From NCBI RefSeq assembly GCF_008831285.2, contig NW_022204824.1:1-47998 (forward strand): 47,998 nucleotides of DNA, given 5' to 3'. Under the pieces are notes generated by a model that saw only the letters and a program-made list of their open reading frames with translations, was not told the DNA's origin and searched no databases. This DNA is from Nymphaea colorata. Lineage: Eukaryota; Streptophyta; Magnoliopsida; Nymphaeales; Nymphaeaceae. A program made the translations under genes and the position numbers. Shown here one piece after another: positions 21,848 through 33,778 of the stretch (its first letter is position 1; each line of letters opens with the position of its first letter).

Positions 21848-24667
21848 ATGAAATTGAGCATTTTATTGCTTACCTTCGTTGCCCTAACCCACGGCTTCAC
21901 CATCCCCACTATCTCTTTCTCCCAGTCGTATCCAACCTATAATTACTCGACCTTTCCCAACGATAGCTGTTCAAAATTGATGCTCACCACTAACTACGTA
22001 TACCGCCTAGGGACCAATAACGTCATTTCGGCTGTCAGGAAGAACAACCTTTTCGCCAGTGCAGACTTTCTCAACTTTACCTATTCCATCTCGGCAAATG
22101 GGAGCACTATTACGCCCAATCTCATCATAGATTTTGACGTGGATCAAAACTAAACCTACCTTACCATCGCTCAGACCTCATCGACCAGGATTTTGAATAT
22201 AACCAATTTTAGTCAAAAGATAGTTATGACGACCTCTCCTTTTTATAAAATTCTATTTAATAATCTAGTCCTAACCGGAAACATCCATAATAGCACTATT
22301 GGAAATGATCTCTATTATCAAATCAATTACCCCACCATAGCAACTGTAGCCGCCAATACCAGCTCAAATACTATCTCTTACACACTCTCCGCAAGCACAC
22401 TACCCAATGTCAAAAATTGCAAGTGCCAGGAATCCCCCAATCGAGCCATTCTAACCTACTGGGATCAGTATTCCAATGTATATGTCTTCAATTGCACCAA
22501 TACCTCCTCCTCACCCACCTTCATCGGCAAGGTCGCCAGCAATATCACCAGAGCCAACCTCACCGATGCCATTTCCTTCAGTCCTGATAGCCAGTACTTC
22601 ATCATCGAAGCCGATAACAGTCTCCCCATTCAAATCGTCAGTCTCATCCCTGGTTCTCTCCTCACAGCTAGAAGTTATCCTTACAATGGGACCATAACCA
22701 AAGCCATGTTTATGGACTCCAATAGTGCTTTCATCGGAATTTTCAACGGTGCGGCAGTTACTTTGGTGGAAGTTTCTTCCCTGAGTTAGCTATACAGTCA
22801 GTCCCTAGCAGTAATAAACACCTAGATAGAGTTAGACTATATCAGCGGATTACTATACGTATGCAAGGACTCCTTTGTATAGGTCTACAACACTTTTATC
22901 GTGGACGTAAACTGCACTTCGAATTGTGTGAGATGCGTCAACGAATCTACCTGTCAGGTTTGCGCAACCAATTATACATTAACTAATGGCTCGTGTATAC
23001 AAAATCAAGCTTCCTCCTCTCCGCCCATGATTACCATCACCGTCCCGCCCAGAAGACCAACGACGACAAACACTACCAATACCACCACCACCAACAGCTC
23101 TAATATCACAAATGCTAACATCACTAACCAAACCAATACGACTGTTGTAACTAATACAACTAATTCCACTACTAACTAGACTCAGTCATTCAATTAAACC
23201 TTCATGATCATGGTCCTGCCCGATGGCTCCTTACTCATCTACTAGCTCACTCCTGTAGAGTCTCAAATCATCAACAATACTCGTCAAGCATTGGATATAT
23301 CCAATACGATTCTTTAGAACTTCATGGTATTGCTCAGTTCCTCTCCTTATATATACCTTTTTCTTAGTAATTTACAATTTTTCACCATCAGTTCCCTTTA
23401 CGCGCTGCTAAACTCCCCAATGCCTCAAATGATCTATGAGATTCTGCATGAAACCGCAGCATCCCTCAACGCCAACATCTTTGGCGTCTTGAATATAAAG
23501 TTCAACGTGCCTGAGCTTGGCGTGGAGAGAGTAAATTCTCCAGTTTTTAGGGACTTTGGGGTTAGCTCCCGATTCCTGTAGAGTAACTTTGAGTACTTGC
23601 TAATTTCCACCCTGGTTGTTCTGATCTTTAACTTAATTCCTTTCTTGCTAAAACCATTCGTGTGCTGCAATACTGTCCTGCTTTTGATTGACCACAACCG
23701 AGTTATGATCTTATTTGGTTTGGTTCTATCAGGAATGGCGGGGGTCATCTTGCCTTATATTAGTGTGTACTTCAATGCTTGGTCTGCTAACTTTTTTGAC
23801 AAAATGGATCAAGCTCTTCAGTTCTTGGCAATAGGGATAGTTGTGATCTATGGAACTTTGCATGTAGCGATGACAAGATGCACAAAGAAGGGTTCTAAGG
23901 ATAAGCAGTAAATGAATAAAAGCCAACAAAAAATGCAAAGCAGTCTTCTTTTAGTCAGACTCAGAAGGGAAAGAGAAAATATCTATATGATCGTCATCAA
24001 CCTTGCCGTGCCTTTTTTGGTAGTCTTAACCTAGCCTCTCTATTTTTTGATCATCGGGTTGATGATCTTAATCGTTGGAGTTTATGTAGCCGCCCTCTCG
24101 AAAAAGTTCAGAGCGAACAAGGTAATCCTTAATATTTACCCGATTCTCTTCCACGTTTGTTTCATCATCTTCAATTTCTCAAGAAGACCATCAATCCTAG
24201 TAATCACAGAGATTCTCTGCATCCTCGTTTATTTCATGGGATCCCTGCATGAACTTCTTAGCATCATCTTTGACATATTTTACTTCGTCTATCGACTGGC
24301 GAAGATGAAGCTTGCTATAAACAAGGTGTAGCCTGCAGGAAGGGAAACTGTCAAATCCGTCGGTCCTGGTGGACGCTGGACCATTGTAACAGAGGTTATA
24401 GCTCCTCCTTAAAGTAGAGCGAGGATCCACAAGCCTTATTATTTTACTGATCGATAGACTCGTGATAAAAAGACATCAACAAATCGTTCAAGAATCGTTC
24501 ACACAACAGAGGGATAGTTAGACGTTTATAACTTCATCTTGGTAAAAAAGGTTGAAAAGGAAAAAGAAAAAGAAGCAGAAAAAGGTCAGGGCTCAGCTCC
24601 AGACGTATTTGAAAAAAAGATAACTTTGTCTCAGCACAAAAGGGTGAAAAGGATATATAAGAATTGA
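21848..24667 (+). CDS. Tandem surface-glycoprotein-like polytopic membrane protein, paralogue 1
   Basis: A 939-aa protein in one uninterrupted frame once TAA/TAG are Gln. It has a signal peptide (about 1-16), then an ectodomain of about 330 residues beginning IPTISFSQSYPTYNYS and containing NCKCQESPNR and YWDQYSN. A Cys-rich module follows at about 355-382 (CTSNCVRCVNESTCQVCATN, similar to furin/EGF-like modules). The shortest Asn/Thr sequon spacer of the family (about 70 residues) comes next, then the conserved membrane block from about residue 490 with roughly six to eight TMs, and a basic tail with RIVHTTEG. Unlike the other copies it ends KRIYKN. The family is not recognised; parts of the ectodomain look propeller-like. 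Confidence 0.88.
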
Positions 24668-25782
24668 GAGTAGAATTTCAATTGATGATTTATTATGGCT
24701 TTTATCTTTAATTTAAGCCATGCCATGATATTTTGAATGTTTAAGGAAACCATTTATCTTTATCTAAGATTTATTCAATCCCCTTGATAGATTATCTCAT
24801 CAATTGTATTAGCATGACTTACAGGAATAGCATATGATGTAGCTGCACCTATTTTTTCAGATATATCTGATAGTTTAGATTGCAAAAGTTAATTAATTTA
24901 TGATTTTATCATCTTACTCAACTCTCATGATCATGGTGCCAATTGTGCTATGCACTTTTGATGATTCCAGACTGCCTTGCTCTACCTTCTTCATTAATTT
25001 TAGACAAACGCATGATCACGGATTCAAGTTTGATTGACTATTATTATTCGATGCCAAACGTTCTTTTTCTAATTTTGTTTTTTTACAATTTAATATTTTA
25101 AATGCTGGTCAATTCACAAATCCGATCCAAAGCACGGAAATTAATTGATGATATCATATGATTCATATTAATCTATCGAATAGTCATTTAATGAATAACT
25201 GGCTTGATTGAAGTTCAATTACGCCGAAAAGTTGGTAGGCCATGGGGCAAGACTTTTTAGGGCTCCCTTTTGGATTTTGAGTCAGGAAGGTGCTAGATAT
25301 GCTTTCTGGTGTTATTTACTTTTTATCTCGCCCTAAATATCCTGTATGATGATATCCTCCCTCTAAGTTGAGGCCACATTCACAGCAAATTCTTGATGAA
25401 CGCCCTATCTTGTAAGTCCCTGCACTTCGAATGTTCTTTTTATGTGTTAATCTGAAGAAATCTAGTAAAATGTGGTCTAACTGCCAATGATCTCGATCCT
25501 TTTGATTAGATAAAGAGACTAGATTTTTCTATTTTTCGACTATGCAAAGAGCAGACTCTCAATTGATTTTTATGTTGAATTCCTCTTGCATCTTTGGATT
25601 TTATATAAGTTTTATGGGATTTTGTTGAGAAGAGTTTAAAAAATGATTTAGTAATCTGTGGAAATGACTTCTTCTCAATAATCTAAAACCCAAAAAACGA
25701 TCTAAACGGCTCAATAATCAAGATTTATGCAGTCTTTTTGATAGGCCAACATGTCCATCCAAATTTATGCTTGGCCTATCTT
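24668..25782. other. Long AT-rich spacer duplicated elsewhere in the array
   Basis: No open frame of interest. Segments from about 24,950 to 25,560 align with about 32,930-33,520 upstream of paralogue 4 (for example TAAATGCTGG, TTGATGATATCAT, CTTGTAAGTCC, TCTAACTGCCAA), so the spacer was duplicated with the genes. Confidence 0.65.
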
Positions 25783-25792
25783 TTCTATAGAA
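25783..25792. promoter_or_regulatory. Shared palindrome TTCTATAGAA, copy 2
   Basis: The same palindrome, ending 35 bases before the ATG of paralogue 2. A duplicated TTCACT element accounts for the extra spacing. Confidence 0.5.
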
Positions 25793-25827
25793 TAATTTTT
25801 ACTTATTCCATTCACTTTATTCACTCC

Positions 25828-28800
25828 ATGAAATCAGGCCTGCTAATCATTACTCTCATCGCACTCAGCTACAATTCCTTCATCCCTAGTATCTCTTTCG
25901 CCTAGGCTTATCCCACTTATAATTATTCGGCCTTTCCCAACGATAGTTGCTCCAAACTGAAGCTGACAAGCAACTACGTTTTTCGCCTAGGGACTAACAA
26001 CGTCATATCTGTGGTCAAAAAGAGCACGCTTGCCTCTACTGCGAATCTTCTAAATTATACATATACTGCCACAGCCAATGGATCCACTGTTGGGTCGAAT
26101 CTCATCCTCGATTTTGATGTGGACCAAGACTAAACCTATCTCACCATCTCTCAACCCACATCCACAAAGATCTTCAATCTTATGGCTATGACACAAAAGG
26201 CTTTAATAACGGCTTCCCCTTTTTACAAAATATTATTTAGCAACTTAGTCCTTTCAGGAACCATCCATAATAGCACAGCTGGAAACGACATACTATATAA
26301 AAAAAAATATCCTAGCATGTCTTCATTGGCTAATTCAAACCAAAATTCTGGAGTTTCGAATATCCCAACTTATAATTTGCCAAATGTAACAAACTGTAAG
26401 TGTCAAGAGTCCCCGAACCGTGATATTCTGGTTTACTGGGATCAATACTCAAATGCCTATGTGTATAATTGCTCCATTACATCTTCAGCTCCAGTTTTCA
26501 AGGGAAAAGTAGCCAGCAATATAACGGTAGCCAACCTAACACAGGCAATATCTTTCAGTTCAGATAGCCAATACTTCATCATCGAAGCCGACGACTAAAT
26601 ACCCATCCGAATTATTAGTTTAGCATCTGGGTCGCTCCTCACTGTGAAGAGTATCAACTACAACGGAACCATTAACAAAGCCTTGTTCCTGGATTACAAT
26701 TAATACTTTATGGCTATTATCAATGACACAGCAGTCACTTTTGCTGACATCTCCAGTGAAAGCCTCCTGTATAGTCAATCTTTTTCAATATGGAGCTCAA
26801 TAATCGAGATAGATTACTATAACAGATTGCTGTACGTTTGCAAGGACAATACAGTCTAAATCTACAACACCCGCATTCTATATGTAAACTGCACCCAAAA
26901 TTGCCAAAGATGCGTCAACTCGACCACTTGCATAGCTTGTAGCAAAAATTATACACTCACTGGCAGTTCTTGTGTTCAATCTGGAGGCATTTCCAATCCC
27001 ACAATCAAAGCCAATGGGACAAACACAACAGGAACTAATACCACTAACAACAACGTAATAGGCTCTAACAATACAAATAATTCAAGTTCTAATGCCACAG
27101 AAACGACTAATACTTCTAATATAAATGATACGAATTCAAATCAAACAGTGAATAATACAGATCCATCAACTAATAGCACTGACTTAAAGGTAACTGATCC
27201 ATCTTTGGTCAATGATACTTTGATCCCACCTTATGCTAACAATATATCAGATTCAAATCTTACAGATTTGAATGATACCATTCCCATTCCATCTAATGAC
27301 TCACTCAGCAATGGTTCTAGCGCAGAAAGCATCAACAGTACTGATCCTTCAGCCAATGATACAAATGATAATCTTTCAATTGATGCAAATACTACAAACG
27401 AGACGAACACGACAGCGCCAAATGATCAAACACAGAATTACAGCTAGCCGATTCCTAGTAATACTACAAATGACAAAACTGTCTATGAATCGTACATGGT
27501 AATGGTCATGCCCGACGGCTCCACAATCATATTGTAAACTTCCCCTTCTGAAGCCATGGTCCTCAACAGCACTCGCAAGGCGCTCGAAGTCTCCAACTCA
27601 ATCCTCCAGAACTTCATGGTGCTGCTCAGCTCATCGCCCTACATTTACCTTTTCCTCAGCAACCTCCAGTTCTTCACAGTCAGCTCTCTTTACGTCCTGC
27701 TAGAAGTTCCTACGCCTCTAATAATCTATTAAACCCTCCAGTAAACAGCAGCATCCCTGAACGCCAACTTATTCAGTGTCTTCAATATCAAGTTGGATGT
27801 TCCTTAGCTTGGGTTGGAGAGAGTCTATTCTTAAAAATCCGTATAATTTGGAGTGAGTTCACTGTTCCTTCAAAATAACTATCAATATATCATTCTCTCT
27901 ATACTTGTAATAATACTAGTTAACATTATTCCCATTTTATTGAAGCCTTTTGCCTGTTGTTGCCAGGGATTAATAATTCTTATTGGGAAGAATAAAAACA
28001 TGGTCACTTTCGGGTTGGTCGTATCGGGAATGACACCGATCATACTTCCATACGTCAATGTCTTTCTTAATGGCTGGTCATCGAGCTTTAGGGATAAGAT
28101 AAACCAATGCCTTTAAATTTTTGCCATCGGAATAATCATCATCTATGGTGGGCTGTATCTGGCTATGGCTTAATCAAACAAAAAACCGAAAAAAAATAAA
28201 GACTCAACCGCTGCAAGCTTAAGTGATAAAGATAGTTAAAAGAAACCTGCTTAATCTAAGTTACATAAGGAGAGGGACAATATTTTTCTAATTGTGCTTA
28301 ACCTCCTAATGCCTGCCCTTGCGGTCGTCAGCCCTTCTATCTACTTTTTGGTTATCAGTCTATTCATCTTGATGTTCGGATTGTACAATGCTACTCTTTA
28401 ATAAAAATTTAGAGCAAATAAGATAGCATTGAGCATCTATCCCATCCTTTTTCATATATGCTTTATCATTTTCAATTTTTCAAGAAAACCTTCGGTCCTT
28501 GTACTCACTGAAATATTCTGTATTGTCGTCTATTTTGTCGGTTTCCTGCACTAACTCCTCACCATCCTCTTCGATATCCTCTATTTCTTCTTTAGAATAT
28601 TGAGGGCGAAGCTAGCTGTAAGCAAAGTAAAACCTGTCGAAAAGGATAATCCAATACCAGTCGGGCCAGGTGGAAACTGGACGATTGTGACTCGAATCAT
28701 ACCTCCTTCTTTGTCAAGAGCGAGTAATCTTAATCTTATCGCTCTTCAATAAGCCCGTGAAAAAAAGAAAGCTTTAGATCGAACCAAGATAGTCCCTACA

Positions 28801-28941
28801 TTTTAAGGATAATTAGATGTGTACAACAATTTCATGTTTGCTAAAAAAGCTGAAAAATAAAAGAACTTAGTTCAAAATTTATTTGAACGGAGGCCAGTTA
28901 AAGCTTTGTATAAACGGGCTAGGAGACCTTACCGACATTGA
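25828..28941 (+). CDS. Tandem surface-glycoprotein-like polytopic membrane protein, paralogue 2
   Basis: A 1037-aa, intronless protein. Architecture is as in paralogue 1: signal peptide, ectodomain, Cys module near 353-380 (CTQNCQRCVNSTTCIACSKN), a long sequon-rich spacer of about 175 residues (380-555), MVMVMPDGSTII, then the membrane block from about 590 and a basic tail ending RARRPYRH. The TAG at 25895 stands where paralogues have CAG (ISF-S/A-Q-S/A-YPTYNYS), direct evidence that TAG is Gln. The stretch 27,491-27,701 is nearly identical to paralogue 3, while flanks are much more diverged. Confidence 0.88.
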
Positions 28942-29660
28942 ATATGTTTTTGCTTCTATGATTTTCTTTTTCATCTTATATGTTTAACTATGCCCAATAA
29001 ACCAGGCCATTAATTTCCTAAATCTGAAGTGAGTAGAGTGCGACTTTTGCTGCAAGGTTTAAATGCCTTCTCATATGGATATTTAATGGTAAATGTAAAT
29101 AAAAAATAAGGACTTTAACGTACAATAAACAGATCTTCGCATTTTTTGTTCATCATCCTCGAAAAAGAGATTATTCCAGTTAGGTATTCAATGGCCTTTA
29201 CTTGCAGTTTGATCAACAATGGTCTATCTTGAATGGCTACACCAAAACATCTATACTTTGGATGATAGCAAACAATAATGAATTCAAATTCGTCCTGGTC
29301 GTGACTCGAATCATGAGCCCCCTCAAATTATATGTACATGGCCGAAAAGAAAAGGGTTAGTGGTGTAACTGTCAATTAAATCTCTGCGTTTTGTAATAAA
29401 TAAAAAGATGAAGACGATAGGTTTTTTAATTTTGAAGACTTCAATTTTATTAATAAAGCAATATTACTTCTAGTGATGTTAGAATTACAAGCTTGATCTT
29501 TCCTATTTTATAGAGTTAAAGTTAACTTCGTAACGTTTGGAAGCTGTATATTTTCAATAATGTTAACAAAGAAAAAAGTCAAGGCGGGCCAATAATCATG
29601 ATTTATGCTGCTTTCTAGCTTGGCTAATATAATCGTCAAAATTTGTGCTTTGTCTGTCAT
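28942..29660. other. AT-rich spacer between paralogues 2 and 3
   Basis: No gene seen. Near its 3' end the text around 29,580-29,660 resembles the region just upstream of paralogue 2 (the AATAATCA(A/T)GATTTATGC stretch). Confidence 0.5.
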
Positions 29661-29670
29661 TTCTATAGAA
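29661..29670. promoter_or_regulatory. Shared palindrome TTCTATAGAA, copy 3
   Basis: The same palindrome, ending 27 bases before the ATG of paralogue 3, followed by ATATTCCATTCACT. Confidence 0.5.
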
Positions 29671-29697
29671 TTTTCTTTAACATATTCCATTCACTCA

Positions 29698-32616
29698 ATG
29701 AAAATCATCCTTCTAATCATAACCATCGTTGCGCTCAGCCACAACTCCACCATCCCCAGCATCTCGTTTTCCCAGTCTTATCCCACCTATAATTACTCAG
29801 CCTTTACGAAGGATACTTGCTCAAAGCTGAAGCTGACCAGCAACTACATCTTCCGCCTTGGCTCAAATAACGTCATATCAGCAGTCAATAAGACTACCCT
29901 TGCCACGAGCAAAAACCTAATCAACTATACATATACCACTAATGCTAATGGGACGACGGTTGAGCCCAATCTTATCCTCGATTTCGATGTGGACCAAAAT
30001 TAAAACTACCTGACCATCTCCCAGGCTTCATCCACAAGGATCTTAAACCTTACAAACCTAGCTCAAAAAGTTTTAATAACTGTGGTTCCCTTCTACAAAA
30101 TTTTATTTAACAGTTTGGTCCTTTCGGGAACCATCCATAATAGCACTAATGGGAATGACATATTCTATCAAATCAAAAATTTTACAATCGCTGCATCAGC
30201 CAATACAAGTGCAAACTCAACTGTCTCGACTATCCCAGCTTATAACCTGACAAATGTAACTAACTGTAAGTGTCAGGAGTCCCCGAATCGCAACATCTTG
30301 GCGTATTGGGATTAATACTCCAATGTTTATGTGTATAATTGCACAGTGACATCCGCTGCCCCAGTCTTTATCGGGAAAGTGGCCAGCAATATAACGATAG
30401 CTAACCTAACAGAGGCGATTTCCTTCAGTGGAGACAGCCAATACCTCATTATTGAGGCCGATAATTAGATCCCCATTCAAATTGTCAGCTTAGTCCCGGG
30501 GTCCCTCCTCACTGTGAGGACCATTGATTACAACGGGACAATTAATAAAGCCTTGTTTCTGGATTACAATAGCGCTTTTATGGTGATCTTCAATGACACA
30601 GCCGCCACTTTTGCTGACGTTTCCACCACAAACATTCTGTACAGCCAATCTCTTTAAATATGGAGTTCGGTAATTGAGATCGATTATAATAACAGGCTCG
30701 TATATGTTTGTCAGGATAACGCAGTATAGATCTACAATGCAAGTATATTAACCGTAAATTGCAGCCAAAATTGTCTGAGATGCATCAACTAATCCTATTG
30801 TATCATATGCAGGCAAAATTACTCCTTGGATCTTGGGATTTGCCTTCAATTAGGATCGGCAAATATATCAAATATTACAAGTTCACTTAATGACACAAAC
30901 TTAACCGGTTTGAATATTGCAAACAATGCAAGTTCAAACGATACAAATTCAAGCCTAGCTTCTAACGTCACAAACAGTTCCAATTCAACTGCCAATGATA
31001 CTTCGAACTCAACATCAACAAATAGTTCCAATTCATCCAATCTAGCAACCAATGCCTCTAATTCCACCCAAGATACAAATAATACAAACCAAAATGCTAC
31101 CAACACGGTTGACTCTAACACGACCAGAACAGTCAATGAATCGTACATGGTAATGGTCATGCCAGACGGCTCCACAATCATATTGTAAACTTCCCCTTCT
31201 GAAGCCATGGTCCTCAACAGCACTCGCAAGGCGCTGGAAGTCTCCAACTCAATCCTCCAGAACTTCATGGTGCTGCTCAGCTCATCGCCCTACATTTACC
31301 TTTTCCTCAGCAACCTCCAGTTCTTCACAGTCAGCTCTCTCTACGTCCTGCTTTAAGTTCCCATCCCGAATATCATATACGAGACCTTAAAATAAACTGC
31401 TGATTCTCTGAATGCCAACTTGTTCACAATCTTCAATATCCAATTAGATGTTCCTTAGCTTGGGTTAGAGAGGGTTGATTCTTAGAAATCTTTGGACTTC
31501 GGAGTCAGTTCTCTCTTCCTTGAAAGCAACTATCAAGATCTGCTGCTGTCTATCGTTATACTCATCATAACTTTTATGATTCCTATCTTGTTGAGGCCAT
31601 TGGTGCGTTGCTGTCCCGTCTTAGGTCTTCTTGCCAATCAGGATAAAACTGCGGTCGTTTTCGGCTTGCTTGTCTCAGAAATGACACCGGTCATATTACC
31701 TTACTTCAGCGTTTTTCTTAATGCCTGGTCTACAGACTTTACAGATAAAGCTAACCTATGCATTCAGGTTTTCTCCATAGGAATTATCATCATATATGGA
31801 GGCATATATTTAGCTTTTGTCGATTTAGAAAAAAAGCCGAAAAAAACTAAGAGCAAGACACAAAGCAAGACATAAACCAAGACAAAAACAAGTGTAAATG
31901 ATAAAACTAATAAAAAAAATTAGCATTCTTAATCCAAATTAGATCAGGAACGAGAAAATATTTATCTCATTCTTCTCAGTCTCTTAGTACCGGCCTTTAT
32001 AATCATTAAGCAGCCTCTCTTTTTTTTGGTAATCGGCCTTTTGATCTTCATCCTTGGGCTATATAATGCAACTCTTTAATAAAAATTCAGGCTGAATAAG
32101 ATAGCATTGAGCCTCTATCCTATCCTCTTTCACATATGCTTTATCATCTTCAACTTTTCCAGAAAGTCTTCGGTTCTTGTGCTCACGGAGATCTTCTGCA
32201 TTGTCATCTATTTCCTAGGCTTTGTACATGAATTCCTGACGATCATTTTTGATATTCTATACTTCTTCTTCCGAATTATAAGGAAAAAGCTGGCATCACC
32301 ATCAAACAAAGTAAAGCCTTTAGAAAAAGATAATCTTCTTGTGACCGAACCAATTGCCACCTGGATGATTGCCAATAAAATAGCAGCTCCTGCTTTGGCA
32401 AGGGTGAGTAATTCAAATCAAATTGCTATTAAACACCCCCGAAACAGAAGGAAAGCATTTGGTCGAGCCAAAATTGTTCATAAGATGTAAGCGTAGCAGG
32501 ATGTCTATAACTTCATCTTCGTAAAAAGGTCGTCAAAGAATTCGGCTCGAGACTTATTGGAAGCGAAACCTTCAAGATTTATGTCCAAGCAAGAATAGAG
32601 CGCATATCGACATTGA
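29698..32616 (+). CDS. Tandem surface-glycoprotein-like polytopic membrane protein, paralogue 3
   Basis: A 972-aa, intronless protein. Signal peptide, ectodomain, Cys module near 354-382 (CSQNCLRCINQSYCIICRQN), a spacer of about 100 residues that is almost entirely Asn/Ser/Thr with dense N-x-S/T sequons, MVMVMPDGSTII, the membrane block from about 520 and a basic tail ending SAYRH. The TAA near 30,313 occupies the Gln of YWDQYSN found as CAG/CAA in the paralogues, showing TAA is Gln. Confidence 0.88.
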
Positions 32617-33740
32617 GAATTTAATTTTTTCAATCATTTATTGTCCTTTTATATCATTTATTTAGATTAATTGCAATAGTTGTTTACTAATCAATCTTTT
32701 GAGTGTCTAACCGGACAGCCTTTTATCCATATTCCTTGTGTTCGCCCCTGCAAATATTTTGCAAAAAAAGTTTACGCAAACGAAAGATAGGAGGATTTTA
32801 TGCAGAATAAATCAATCTAGGCTTTCGGTTATTGATGATGCTCCTTACTTATACTATCAATCCATTCATTTTCTTACATTTGGTATGTCGGTAATGTCAA
32901 GCTTCTTCTTCTAATTAGCTAGACAGCCTTCTTCATTTTTTCTTGAATGTTTTTTGAGCAAACGCACGGTTATACCCAATCTTTACGCTGATTTTTCTTG
33001 CCAAAGGATTCTATTATTAATTCTAATTAAGTTTTATCAATTGAAATATTCTAAATGCTGGCCAATCCAAAAATCATATCCAAATTACGGCTGGAAATTG
33101 ATGATATCATGCAATATACATCATTTTACCAAACAGTCATTTCAGGAGTATTTAGTTTGATCTAAGGCTAACTTGGCCAAAAAGTGTTTATGCCAGGATG
33201 CCAGGTATTCGGCGATTGCTTCTGCAGTTTGATCCACACGGTACCAGCGAAGTCTTTCTCTAATGTTTAAATTTGGTCTGTCTTGATTTTTTCCATCTTC
33301 ATGATCTTATGTTCTCTTATGACCGCTTTGATTACTTTGTTCGCATCTTAGTGGCCTGGCAGTCCTTAGCTTGTAAGTCCTGCACTTTTATTTGTTTGTG
33401 TAAAGAATCGGAGCAATATGGGATCTAACTGCCAACGATAGCTACGTTTTTTGAAAAATAATGAAAGGACGATTATAGATTTTTTCTATTTTTCAACTTT
33501 GCACCTATTAAACTAAAAATCGATCTGACTGAAGAAATAGTCTTACATCTAGCGATTTTAGTCTTAAGGTATGTTATTTTATTACGCCTATAGTAACAAA
33601 TGGTTTAATATTTTTATGGAAATGACCTATTCTCAGTATTATAAAAGCTGAACAATCATTGAAAACCATTCTGCAATGATGTGGTGAGATCTTTCCCGGG
33701 AAGGTTAACATACTCATCTATTTTTTAGTTTGGCCTTCTT
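32617..33740. other. Long AT-rich spacer, duplicate of the spacer before paralogue 2
   Basis: No gene seen. About 32,930-33,520 aligns with about 24,950-25,560, with many substitutions and small indels. Confidence 0.65.
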
Positions 33741-33750
33741 TTCTATAGAA
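33741..33750. promoter_or_regulatory. Shared palindrome TTCTATAGAA, copy 4
   Basis: The same palindrome, ending 28 bases before the ATG of paralogue 4, followed by TTATTCCATTCA. Confidence 0.5.
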
Positions 33751-33778
33751 CAGTATAAAGCTTTATTCCATTCATCAG

